DNA of 64,000 bases from Bacteroidales bacterium (GTDB taxonomy: Bacteria; Bacteroidota; Bacteroidia; Bacteroidales; UBA4417): positions 16,345-80,344 of the forward strand of contig JADJGZ010000021.1 in the NCBI GenBank assembly GCA_016707785.1, read 5' to 3'. A program made the translations under genes and the position numbers. The notes under the pieces were generated by a model that saw only the letters and a list, made by a program, of their open reading frames with translations, searched no databases and had not been told where the DNA came from. Positions 54,562-62,902 of this stretch are shown one piece after another (within the stretch, counting starts at the first letter, position 1; each line of letters starts with the position of its first letter).

Positions 54562-56421
54562 ATGAAACGGAACAGATTTACTATTCTCACTACAATTATC
54601 CTTCTTTTAAACATAGGCATATGGGTTCCAAAAACTTTTGCCCAGGTCATAAACTCAGTAGATAATGCCCCTGTTGGCAAATTTTACCTGGAAATGATAC
54701 AGGATCCTAATGTGAATTTTTATGAAGCACAAAGTGCCTTCAATAATTACTGGGCTAACCGTACAGATTTTAAAGGGAATGGCTATAAGGTCTTTAAACG
54801 TTGGGAGTATATCAACGAAACAAGAGTGTTACCTGATGGGAAACTACCCGCTCCGGAACAGGCAATGAATGAATATACCCGGTATATGAGTAAACTGGAT
54901 GGACCAGCTTCTGCTTCAGGCAACTGGAGTATCGTGGGACCAACCCAATATTTTATCAATAATACCGGGCAACCAACAGGAATGGGCCGAATAAATGCCA
55001 TCGCATTTCATCCAACTGATGTAAATACCATATATATAGGTGCCCCGTCAGGAGGTATCTGGAAAACTACAGATGGAGGTGCAAGCTGGGTAAATCTTGC
55101 CAATAACCTTCCAAAGCTGGGTGTCTCGTCAATTCTGATACATCCTGCTGATCCTAACATTATATACATTGGAACCGGCGACCGGGATGCAAATGATGCC
55201 CCGGGCATTGGTGTGTTTAAAACAGTGGATGGAGGAACTACCTGGGTTCAGATTAATAATACTATGGGAAATAAGGTTGTTGGTGATATGCTTATGCATC
55301 CTTCAGATCCAAATACCATTTTAGCTGCTACCAATGGAGGTATTTATAAAACAACCAATGGGGGTGCCACATGGACGCTTAAATCAGGCGCCTATAACTT
55401 CAAAGATATTCAATTCAAACCCGGTGATCCAAGCGTGGTTTATGGAGTGAGAATCACAACACCTTCACGTTTCTACAGGTCAACAAATACAGGAGATACC
55501 TGGACCCAGATAACCTCTGGCATACCTACAACTGATATTGGTTCACGAATGGTAATTGGTACTTCCCCGGCTAATCCTGCCTGTGTGTACCTGGTTCAGA
55601 TTAAATCGACTGATGGTACTTTCGCTAATTTACTGCGATCAACAGATGCCGGTCTTACATTTTCAACGATGTCGAGTTCGCCGAATATCTTTGATTACAG
55701 TTGCGATGGAAGTGGAACCGCAAGCCAGGCTACATACGACCTCTGCATCAATGTAGATCCAGCCAATGCCAATACACTTTATGTGGGAAGTATCAATACA
55801 TGGAAATCAATCAATGGGGGGGCATCATGGACCATCAGCAGTGTTTGGGCAGGAAATTGCAGTGGCACGGTTTCCTCGGTTCATGCTGATCACCATGTAT
55901 TTGAATGGAATCCTCTAAATGGAAACTTATACCTGGGACATGATGGCGGAATCTCTTGCACTTCAAATGGAGGTATAACCTGGACCGAAATTACTGGTGG
56001 GTTGCCGATTTCTCAAATTTACAGGCTTGGCCAGGGCGCGACCAATAACAATTATACCCTGATAGGATTGCAGGATAATGGGAGTGCCGGAACAATAAAT
56101 GGCAGTACATTTTATACAACCCGTGGTGGTGATGGAACAGAGTGTTTAATTGATTACTCCAATTCAAATTATTGTTACAATACCTATGTTGAAGGGGATA
56201 TCAGCCGCTCGTCAACAGGTCCGACAGGTTCCTATTCCAGTATTGCATCCACTGGAACCAATGGAATTGGAGCTGATGAAACCGGATCCTGGGTTACCCC
56301 TTACATTTTACATGAATCGAATTCCAATGTAATGTTTGCAGGATATGAAAACGTTTTCAGGTGCGACAATATAAAAGCCAGCCCTGCTTCATCCGTTGTA
56401 TTATGTTTACAAGTCGACTGA
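54562..56421 (+). CDS. N-terminal propeller piece of the large T9SS protein
   Basis: A 619-residue frame with signal peptide and BNR blades (GGIWKTTDGGASWVNLANN; GGIYKTTNGGATWTLKSG). Ends out of frame after ASPASSV. Confidence 0.78.
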   Translation: MKRNRFTILTTIILLLNIGIWVPKTFAQVINSVDNAPVGKFYLEMIQDPNVNFYEAQSAFNNYWANRTDFKGNGYKVFKRWEYINETRVLPDGKLPAPEQAMNEYTRYMSKLDGPASASGNWSIVGPTQYFINNTGQPTGMGRINAIAFHPTDVNTIYIGAPSGGIWKTTDGGASWVNLANNLPKLGVSSILIHPADPNIIYIGTGDRDANDAPGIGVFKTVDGGTTWVQINNTMGNKVVGDMLMHPSDPNTILAATNGGIYKTTNGGATWTLKSGAYNFKDIQFKPGDPSVVYGVRITTPSRFYRSTNTGDTWTQITSGIPTTDIGSRMVIGTSPANPACVYLVQIKSTDGTFANLLRSTDAGLTFSTMSSSPNIFDYSCDGSGTASQATYDLCINVDPANANTLYVGSINTWKSINGGASWTISSVWAGNCSGTVSSVHADHHVFEWNPLNGNLYLGHDGGISCTSNGGITWTEITGGLPISQIYRLGQGATNNNYTLIGLQDNGSAGTINGSTFYTTRGGDGTECLIDYSNSNYCYNTYVEGDISRSSTGPTGSYSSIASTGTNGIGADETGSWVTPYILHESNSNVMFAGYENVFRCDNIKASPASSVVLCLQVD

Positions 56422-58273
56422 CAAAGGAATGACATGGGTCGATATGGATCCTAACGTCAGCCTGCCTGATCTTACCAACAACACCCTGGTATTTGATAAA
56501 AACAGCAATGAGGGTATATACGTAGGTAATCAAACAGGAGTTTGGTTCAAGGATGCTACAATGACAGACTGGATACTATTCAGCAATGGATTACCCCCGG
56601 TTGATATTAGGGAACTTGAGATATTCTATGATCCGATAGGTACCCAGAACCGTTTAAAAGCTGCTACTTATGGACGGGGTCTCTGGCAAAGTGATTTACA
56701 TGAGACAGGTGTGTTAAATCCTGCAAATTTTACTACTGAAGTTAGCAGCAATACACAAATAGACTTAAGTTGGTTACTGTCATCAGGCAATAGTGTATTA
56801 CTTGCATTCAATACTACTCCAACATTTGGAAACCCTGTGAATGGAAATACCTATTCAACATCCATCCCGGGAGGAGGTACCATACTATACAGCGGAAGTA
56901 ATGCATCCTTCGACCATGCATCGCTTGTTCCCTACTACTATAAAATTTGGTCATATGACGGAGCAATGGCATATTCTGCTGGAAGTACTTCGAATGCCAC
57001 CACAACCTATTCATCGGCAAACTTCAATACAGATATTGCCGTGAGCTGCACAGGAAGCCTGACAGTAAATTTTACAGATGCAAGTTTGGGGGCCTATAAT
57101 TCCTGGGTATGGGATATTGATAACAATGGCACAACCGATTACACCACTCAAAATCCGACACATACGTATACTTCACCAGGACTTTATACAGTAAAGCTGG
57201 TGGTAAACAACGGAGATTCCGAAATTATCAAAGAAAACCTGATCCTTGTGATGAACAGTGAGCCTACTATGAACATAGGGTGCGCACTCACTTCCAACAG
57301 CAATAACGGGAATGCCTATGGAATTGGATTATCCAGGTTTGCATTAGGTGCCATTGATTTTACTACCTCAAGTAATGATGGTTATTATAAGAACTATTCC
57401 TGCAGCAAGTGGACATTACTTGAGTTTAATAAAACCTATTCAGTCACTATCCGGACTGGAACTGCAAATAATGAGGGAGCTAAAGTTTATATCGACTATA
57501 ATGATAATGGAACTTTTGAATCAGGAGAAGCAGTGGTATCATTCCCTGCAAATAAGGAAGGTACACGGACTTTATCATTCACAACACCTTCTTCCGGGGT
57601 GGAACTTAATAAAGGAATCCGTTTGAGAGTGCTGTCGAAATTCGGTTCTGTTCCTTCTTCAGCCTGTGATATCAGCTCTTATGGCCAGGCAGAAGACTAT
57701 ACTGTTTATTTTGTGAACGATGCCACTTGGGTTGGAACGGTAAGCAGCGATTGGAATACTACTGGAAACTGGAGCTACAGTGTTGTTCCTGGTGCATCAC
57801 TCAACGCTATAATTCCATCAGGCTCAACCAACTACCCTATACTTACAGCCGATGTTACCTGTAAAAATCTATCTATTCGTTCAGGGGCTTCTGTAACAAT
57901 AAATCCGGCAATAGCACTAACAGTTAACGGAACATTGATCAATGAAGCAGGTACCTCAGGACTTGTAATAAAAAGTGATATTTCTGGAACTGGTTCCCTG
58001 ATTCATATATCAGAAAATGTGAATGCGACTGTTGAACGCTACATGAACAATACCGACTGGACCAACTGGGTTGATGGCTGGCATTTTCTCAGTTCACCCG
58101 TATTAAATCAACCCATCAGTCCAAATTTCACAACCGATCCATATGATTTATATACATGGTATGAATTTCAGAATCTTTGGGTGAACTATAAGAATACTAC
58201 CGTATCCCCACCTGGAATGATGTTAATGGGGAACAAATTTCAACCTGGGCAAAGGTTATATGGCCGCATATGA
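56396..58273 (+). CDS. Central PKD-GEVED piece of the large T9SS protein
   Basis: A 625-residue frame from an internal Met, starting YYVYKSTDKGMTW (last BNR blade), then FN3-like, PKD and GEVED domains. Last residues (RLYGRI) are out of frame. Confidence 0.75.
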   Translation: MYYVYKSTDKGMTWVDMDPNVSLPDLTNNTLVFDKNSNEGIYVGNQTGVWFKDATMTDWILFSNGLPPVDIRELEIFYDPIGTQNRLKAATYGRGLWQSDLHETGVLNPANFTTEVSSNTQIDLSWLLSSGNSVLLAFNTTPTFGNPVNGNTYSTSIPGGGTILYSGSNASFDHASLVPYYYKIWSYDGAMAYSAGSTSNATTTYSSANFNTDIAVSCTGSLTVNFTDASLGAYNSWVWDIDNNGTTDYTTQNPTHTYTSPGLYTVKLVVNNGDSEIIKENLILVMNSEPTMNIGCALTSNSNNGNAYGIGLSRFALGAIDFTTSSNDGYYKNYSCSKWTLLEFNKTYSVTIRTGTANNEGAKVYIDYNDNGTFESGEAVVSFPANKEGTRTLSFTTPSSGVELNKGIRLRVLSKFGSVPSSACDISSYGQAEDYTVYFVNDATWVGTVSSDWNTTGNWSYSVVPGASLNAIIPSGSTNYPILTADVTCKNLSIRSGASVTINPAIALTVNGTLINEAGTSGLVIKSDISGTGSLIHISENVNATVERYMNNTDWTNWVDGWHFLSSPVLNQPISPNFTTDPYDLYTWYEFQNLWVNYKNTTVSPPGMMLMGNKFQPGQRLYGRI

Positions 58274-59271
58274 TGAACCAGGCACGATTATTTGAAGGAG
58301 TTTTAAATGTTGAAAATGTTTCAGTAGGAAATTTAACAATTACTGGTTCTACCCAGGTAAACCGCAGCTGGCATCTCCTTGGAAACCCATTCAGCAGTGC
58401 CCTTATCTGGGATGGTGGATCGGAGTGGTCCTTAGTAAATATTAGTGGCGTGGCAAAGATATGGAACGAAGAAAATCAAAGTTATTCGGATCTGAGTTCA
58501 GTGCCTTCTGGTGTGATACCTTCCACAAATGGTGTCATGGTGCAAGTTATTTCAGGAAACGGTAGCCTGGTATTCCCGTCAAGTAAACGAGTTCATTCTA
58601 ACCAGCCGTTTTATAAATCAACAACCCCACATATTAAACTGGTTGTGAAAGATCTGGAAAAGGGAAATGCACAGGAAAGTCATATTTTCTTCAATACTGA
58701 TGCATCCAATGGTTTCGATATGAAGTATGATGGTGAATTCCTGGAAGGATATGGCCCGAAGTTCTATTCATCTGCCGAAGGATTATACTTAAGTACTAAC
58801 ACCCTTCCTTATCCCATTCAGGGGACATCAATCCCTTTTAGTTTAATTCCGAATGAAGGAGCTTCTTACAAGCTTTCATTTCAAGGACTTGAGAGTGTAA
58901 CTGAAACACTCTACCTACTTGATTTGAAACTTAACACTATCATTCACCTGAATAAAAATCCTGAATACAGTTTCACATCAGTGGCAGATGATGATGCCCA
59001 GCGATTTGTGCTGAGTTTCTCTGCTGTGGGGCTTGATGAATCCTTAACGGATGGTAAGATTACTGCATGGTGTGTCAGAAATACAATTTATGTGGAGAGT
59101 GGTGAAGCTATTACCAAGGTAGAAATCTTCGATATCCAGGGGAAACTTCTCAGCGAAAAATCGCTCGAGGGAAAAGGGCTTCATAGCATTCCTGTAAATT
59201 ATGCTTCCGGTACTTATCTGATCAGAGTATCTGGTGGGGGTATGGTAAAAACGATGAAACTTGTAAAGTAG
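58270..59271 (+). CDS. C-terminal piece of the large T9SS protein with sorting domain
   Basis: A 333-residue frame; true sequence enters at about FEGVLNVENVSVGN. The C-terminal 80 residues (AWCVRNTIYVESGEAITKVE ... HSIPVNYASGTYLIRVSGG) are the type A sorting domain. Confidence 0.75.
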   Translation: MMNQARLFEGVLNVENVSVGNLTITGSTQVNRSWHLLGNPFSSALIWDGGSEWSLVNISGVAKIWNEENQSYSDLSSVPSGVIPSTNGVMVQVISGNGSLVFPSSKRVHSNQPFYKSTTPHIKLVVKDLEKGNAQESHIFFNTDASNGFDMKYDGEFLEGYGPKFYSSAEGLYLSTNTLPYPIQGTSIPFSLIPNEGASYKLSFQGLESVTETLYLLDLKLNTIIHLNKNPEYSFTSVADDDAQRFVLSFSAVGLDESLTDGKITAWCVRNTIYVESGEAITKVEIFDIQGKLLSEKSLEGKGLHSIPVNYASGTYLIRVSGGGMVKTMKLVK

Positions 59272-59297
59272 AAATAACACTCAGCTATTGATATACC

Positions 59298-59660
59298 ATG
59301 AAAACATTTGCTATAAAATCCAGCTTAATACTGTTATTGATTGTTTCAGTTTTTTATGTGAGGACAAGTTCAGCACAGGAGCCACCACATCCACCGACTT
59401 CAGGACACGGGCAAGCCGGTAATCAGAATCCAACCAATGGTGGGGCTCCGGTTGGCGAAGGAGTATTAATACTATCCATTCTTGGATTACTTAGGGCAGG
59501 ATATAAGATCTTCAGGTTTGAAGGAAGGGTTCAGAATAGAGAGTTGAATTGGATTGTACCAGGGATCCCATTGCCCGCCGGCCAATGGTATGGTCTGCAC
59601 GCCCCAACGCGGACCTGTGGGTGGTTGGAGGCGGTTGTGTTTTTGGGGGAATCTAATTGA
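59298..59660 (+). CDS. Small secreted Pro/Gly-rich protein, possibly PID-CTERM-like
   Basis: A 120-residue frame with signal peptide (SSLILLLIVSVFYVRTSSAQ), a Pro/Gly/Asn-rich stretch (EPPHPPTSGHGQAGNQNPTN) and GGAPVGEGVLILSILGLLRAGYKIFRF. That resembles small Bacteroidota proteins with a GGAPIxGG-hydrophobic-GYGxKK tail (PID-CTERM type). The last 45 residues look unlike the family and come from a GC-rich block at about 59560-59650, so the natural stop may have been lost. It follows the T9SS gene by 26 bases, probably cotranscribed. Confidence 0.55.
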   Translation: MKTFAIKSSLILLLIVSVFYVRTSSAQEPPHPPTSGHGQAGNQNPTNGGAPVGEGVLILSILGLLRAGYKIFRFEGRVQNRELNWIVPGIPLPAGQWYGLHAPTRTCGWLEAVVFLGESN

Positions 59661-61113
59661 GTAAAAATTCATAATAAATTAAACAAAGGACCTTAGTGAT
59701 ATTATTCTGAACCAGTCCTGCAAAAGATGAACTGTTTTTTACCCCATAGGTTGTTACCATGGTCAGGAATAAAGTTTTGCGTGTTTTTGTCCGTTCCCGG
59801 AAGACTTTCAATTTGTTTTCCAATTCTTTGGAATAGCTTTTGGTAATCTCGAAATCGTTCACTGAAAATTTCATCTCACATACATTGATGCATTGATCCC
59901 GCCTGTCAATCAGGAGGTCAATCTGGGCACCAGGCTGACCGTTATCCGTATTACTTCGCCAGACCGAGGTTTCAGTGTACACGTTCTCGATTCCCAGGTC
60001 TTTCTTCAATAGATGAACATGTTTCATGCAAATACTTTCAAAAGCATATCCACTCCAGCTTTTCCAGGATGCTTCTGCCGAAAACCGGATCCATGTACCC
60101 GGCCCTATTGATCGGCTATTTTCAATGAACTTGATATAGAATAAGGAATACTCGTCTGTAAGTCTGTAAATGGCATCTTTAGCTTTGCGGTCAAAGGGAA
60201 TAAAAGGAGTAATAAAACCTGATTCGGTAAGTTCTTCCAGCAACTGGGTAGCACCACCACCGCTTGTAAGACGACAACTTTCTATGATTTCATTCCTGGT
60301 AAGTCCTGATTTCTTTTTCGCCAGGGCCCTTATTATATCTATATGATTTCTGGCATTATCAAAGAGTGAACGATAAAGATTTTCAAATTCTTCATGCAAG
60401 AGGCCATCTTTTGTAAAGCAGATGCGGTCAATGGCCTGGGCTGCACTTTCTCCTTTTTCAATTTCCTTCAGGTAGTGAGGGATTCCTCCCATGACCATAT
60501 ATAGCTGAAGAATTTGGTACCTGTCAAGTTTAATCTTCCTGGCTTTTAAGAAAAGTTCTGTTTCATTGACAGTAAAAGGCAGAAGCCTTATTTTCCGGGT
60601 TACCCGGTTGTGGAGCCCTCCTTTATTCCTGATCACATTCTGTATCATCCAGGATGCAGCAGAACCGCAAATGATGATAATCAGGTTTTTTTGTTGTGAG
60701 GCCCAACTATTCCAAAAGTTTTCAAAGGCTGGCAAAAATCCTGAGCGCTTTGAATTAATCCAAGGAAACTCATCAAAAAACACGACTTTTCGATGTTTCT
60801 TAAGCAAAGGAGTAAGGTAATCGGCCAACAGCTGAAGTGCCTGTATCCAATTTGCCGGTTTTGCAAGGGGCAGGCTGCCTGAAGTTTTAGATAAGGTTCC
60901 GATGAAATTCTCAAGTTGCTGATCAAACGTTGCATTGTGCATTCCTGAAAATTCAAATGCCATCTGTTTCTGGAAATAATTCCGGATGAGAAAGGTTTTG
61001 CCAACCCTCCGTCGCCCATACATTGCAATTAGTTCAGCTTCTCCGGAGCTTTCAATTTTTGACAAAAGGACAATCTCATCCACTCTGCCTATGATGTTTC
61101 CCATGGATACCAT
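59653..61113 (-). CDS. AAA ATPase with C-terminal nuclease-like domain
   Basis: A 486-residue cytoplasmic ATPase of the archaeal-ATPase/DUF234-like group. Walker A is YGRRRVGKTFLIRNYF (about residue 30), Walker B VVFFDEFPWI (about residue 110) and a sensor segment LIIIICGSAASWM. A winged-helix region (GLTRNEIIESC) follows. The C-terminus has a PD-(D/E)xK-like core: GAQIDLLIDRRDQCINVCEMKFS. Start may be ATG at 61113 or 61104. Two tandem promoter repeats lie directly upstream. The role of these ATPases is not established. Confidence 0.88.
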   Translation of the reverse strand: MVSMGNIIGRVDEIVLLSKIESSGEAELIAMYGRRRVGKTFLIRNYFQKQMAFEFSGMHNATFDQQLENFIGTLSKTSGSLPLAKPANWIQALQLLADYLTPLLKKHRKVVFFDEFPWINSKRSGFLPAFENFWNSWASQQKNLIIIICGSAASWMIQNVIRNKGGLHNRVTRKIRLLPFTVNETELFLKARKIKLDRYQILQLYMVMGGIPHYLKEIEKGESAAQAIDRICFTKDGLLHEEFENLYRSLFDNARNHIDIIRALAKKKSGLTRNEIIESCRLTSGGGATQLLEELTESGFITPFIPFDRKAKDAIYRLTDEYSLFYIKFIENSRSIGPGTWIRFSAEASWKSWSGYAFESICMKHVHLLKKDLGIENVYTETSVWRSNTDNGQPGAQIDLLIDRRDQCINVCEMKFSVNDFEITKSYSKELENKLKVFRERTKTRKTLFLTMVTTYGVKNSSSFAGLVQNNITKVLCLIYYEFLLN

Positions 61114-61116
61114 ATA

Positions 61117-61224
61117 TTATACTTCGCCAAAAGTACAATAAAAATATATAAAATGGCGTGATAAAAATGTTTATACTTCGCCAAAACTATATATTTATTA
61201 TAGAATGTGGCATGATAAAAGAGG
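61117..61224 (-). promoter_or_regulatory. Two tandem 54-bp promoter units of the AAA ATPase gene
   Basis: TTATACTTCGCCAAAA occurs at 61117-61132 and 61171-61186, exactly 54 bases apart. Each unit also contains ATGGCGTGATAAAA or GTGGCATGATAAAA. Read on the minus strand each gives TTTTATCAYGCCA, about 17 bases, then TACTTTTG (61128-61135) or TAGTTTTG (61182-61189), both TAnnTTTG boxes, followed by GCGAAGTATAA. The proximal box puts the transcript start about eight bases from the ATG at 61113. Confidence 0.8.
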
Positions 61225-61225
61225 A

Positions 61226-61440
61226 AGAATCCAGAATCCAGAATCCAGGATCCAGGAGTCAGAATCCAGTCAGTCCAGGAGTCAGGAGCCAGGAGTCAGA
61301 ATTCAGAATGGCTTGACCATGAATCCTCCTGATTTTAGTTTACTTTAACTGTAAACCTATTTTAGGACAAGACAATTATCTGGAAAATTATTCTGAATTC
61401 TGAATTCTGACTCCTGAATTCTTTAAGAATTTATATACAT
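61226..61440. repeat. Low-complexity CAGAATC repeats with a 20-base inverted repeat
   Basis: The region is built of short words such as AGAATCCAG, GGAGTCAG and TTCTGAA. CAGGAGTCAGAATTCAGAAT (61290-61309) is exactly complementary to 61397-61416 across an 87-base spacer. It may form a long hairpin or be a dispersed intergenic repeat; no gene is seen. Confidence 0.7.
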
Positions 61441-61454
61441 AGACTGTCACTCAA

Positions 61455-62504
61455 TCATTCTCCATTATCCGTATAAATTTGATTCTCCTGTTCCGATACC
61501 CTGATGAAAGTGGTACGTTTTGTAAGTTCTTTCAACTGCGAGGCACCTACATAAGTGCAAGTACTCCTGATTCCGCCCAGTATATCAAGAAGGGTGTTCT
61601 CAACGGGTCCCCTGTAGGGTACTTCAACGGTTTTTCCTTCGCTTGCACGGTAGTCGGCAACTCCACCCATATGTTTATCCATTGCAGTTGAGGAACTCAT
61701 CCCGTAGAATAGCTTTGATTTCTTACCCTGTTTTTCAATAAGTTCTCCTCCACTTTCATCATGGCCGGCCAACATCCCCCCAAGCATAACAAAGTCGGCT
61801 CCTGCACCAAAAGCCTTAGCAACATCGCCCGGGGTTGTGCAGCCACCATCGCTGATAATCTGTCCACCCAGGCCATGGGCAGCATCAGCACATTCAATAA
61901 TTGCTGAGAGCTGGGGATAACCTACTCCGGTCTTTACCCGGGTGGTACAGACTGAGCCCGGTCCAATTCCCACTTTAATAATATCAGCACCTGCCAGTAA
62001 AAGCTCTTCCACCATTTCCCCCGTTACCACATTCCCGGCAATGATCACCTTATCATGGAATTTTTTCCGTGTTTGCTTTACAAAAGCTACAAAGTGCTCG
62101 GAGTATCCATTCGCCACATCAATACAGATAAACTTAAGGGCAGGATTGTCATTGAGGATGTGCGAGATATTCTCAAAATCCCTGGTTCCTGTGCCGGTAC
62201 TGAGTGCAATATGGTTTTCAATCCCTTTCGGAGCATTTTGCATGAAGGTTTTCCATTGCTCTATAGAATAATGTTTATGAATGGCTGTAAAGAGCTTTTT
62301 TTCGAATAATGCCAGGGCCATTTCAAAGGTGCCAACGGTATCCATGTTAGCAGCCATTATCGGGATTCCGCTCCATTCACTATTACTGTTCCTGAACCTG
62401 AAGGTACGCTCGAGTTTTACCAGCGAACGACTGCTTAGTGTTGACCGTTTAGGCCTGAACATCACATCTTTAAATCCTAGTTTAATATCGTATTCAATTC
62501 TCAT
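61455..62504 (-). CDS. guaC: GMP reductase
   Basis: A 349-residue (beta/alpha)8 enzyme converting GMP to IMP with NADPH. The start RIEYDIKLGFKDVMFRPKRSTL is GuaC-like. The catalytic cysteine is in VGIGPGSVCTTRVKTGVGYP; the phosphate loop is ISDGGCTTPGDVAKAFGAGADFVMLGG. The missing CBS domains and the length separate it from IMP dehydrogenase. Gene order here (between two AAA ATPase genes) seems unrelated to purine metabolism. Confidence 0.95.
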   Translation of the reverse strand: MRIEYDIKLGFKDVMFRPKRSTLSSRSLVKLERTFRFRNSNSEWSGIPIMAANMDTVGTFEMALALFEKKLFTAIHKHYSIEQWKTFMQNAPKGIENHIALSTGTGTRDFENISHILNDNPALKFICIDVANGYSEHFVAFVKQTRKKFHDKVIIAGNVVTGEMVEELLLAGADIIKVGIGPGSVCTTRVKTGVGYPQLSAIIECADAAHGLGGQIISDGGCTTPGDVAKAFGAGADFVMLGGMLAGHDESGGELIEKQGKKSKLFYGMSSSTAMDKHMGGVADYRASEGKTVEVPYRGPVENTLLDILGGIRSTCTYVGASQLKELTKRTTFIRVSEQENQIYTDNGE

Positions 62505-62762
62505 GGGCTTGTGGGTTTGATGTTGCTAAGATACCCTATTTGGTGTTTTGCGGGAAGCATCAGAGTTACCTTTGTTTAGATTTCAATCTTTTAGACAATT
62601 TGATCTAATCTGCACTACTATTCTTTTCCTGATCTTAACACCCGGGAAGCTCTTTTTTTACAGGGCTTGCCAGTAGGTTTATTAATTTAATTACTCTGAT
62701 CCAGCTTCATGCAATTGTTTAATTATCTAAGGAATATTAACGGATATAGTAATCTTGATACG

Positions 62763-62879
62763 GGTAAATCCGTTAATTTTTCATATGCATAGGTAAAAAA
62801 ATCCGATAATATACCCCATACATAGGTAAAAATATCCGATAATTTGCCCCATGCATGGGTAAAATTATCTAAAATTAAT
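62763..62879 (+). repeat. Three 33-bp tandem repeats plus one degenerate copy
   Basis: The core GGTAAAAWWATCCGATAAT with flanking CATNCAT recurs with GGT at 62792, 62825 and 62858, exactly 33 bases apart. A shorter relative (GGTAAATCCGTTAAT, GGT at 62763) lies 29 bases upstream. They run directly into the promoter of the ATPase gene, so they are probably operator sites. Confidence 0.85.
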
Positions 62880-62887
62880 TATCTTTG
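62880..62887 (+). promoter_or_regulatory. -7 promoter box of the second AAA ATPase gene
   Basis: TATCTTTG matches TAnnTTTG, 15 bases before the ATG at 62903. The third 33-bp repeat covers the place where the -33 element should be. Confidence 0.65.
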
Positions 62888-62902
62888 TTGAAAATTACAG
62901 AT

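Larger units (their letters stand above)
54562..59271 (+). pseudogene. Large T9SS surface protein (BNR propeller, PKD, GEVED), frameshifted
   Basis: About 1,569 residues when joined. Signal peptide (FTILTTIILLLNIGIWVPKTFAQ); BNR/sortilin-like propeller with many KTTDGGASW, KTVDGGTTW and KTTNGGATW blades (about 120-700); FN3-like and PKD domains (LGAYNSWVWDIDNNG); a GEVED domain (VYIDYNDNGTFESGEA ... GQAEDYTVYF); and a C-terminal T9SS sorting domain ending TYLIRVSGGGMVKTMKLVK. One shift is near 56395-56400 and two more lie between 58250 and 58285 (GQGYMAAYDEPGTI joins them). Probably a surface adhesin or protease-like scaffold. Confidence 0.75.
62505..62902. other. Control region of the second AAA ATPase gene
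   Basis: About 400 bases without a gene. The right half holds the 33-bp repeats and a -7 box. ATTAACGGAT (62736-62745) and ATCCGTTAAT (62768-62777) form a perfect 10-base inverted repeat just before the repeats. The left half holds the divergent guaC leader. Confidence 0.6.

Noticed and set aside
39670..58285. Programmed ribosomal frameshifting
   Set aside because: The breaks fall at many unrelated sequences, in both directions, without slippery-site plus structure patterns; errors or decay explain them better.
59487..59672. Minus-strand reading frame overlapping the small secreted protein
   Set aside because: It has no recognisable domain or start signal and spans the GC-rich block, so it is probably a shadow.
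62784..62882. CRISPR-like array
   Set aside because: The 33-bp units are directly adjacent with no spacers, there are only three, and no cas genes are nearby.
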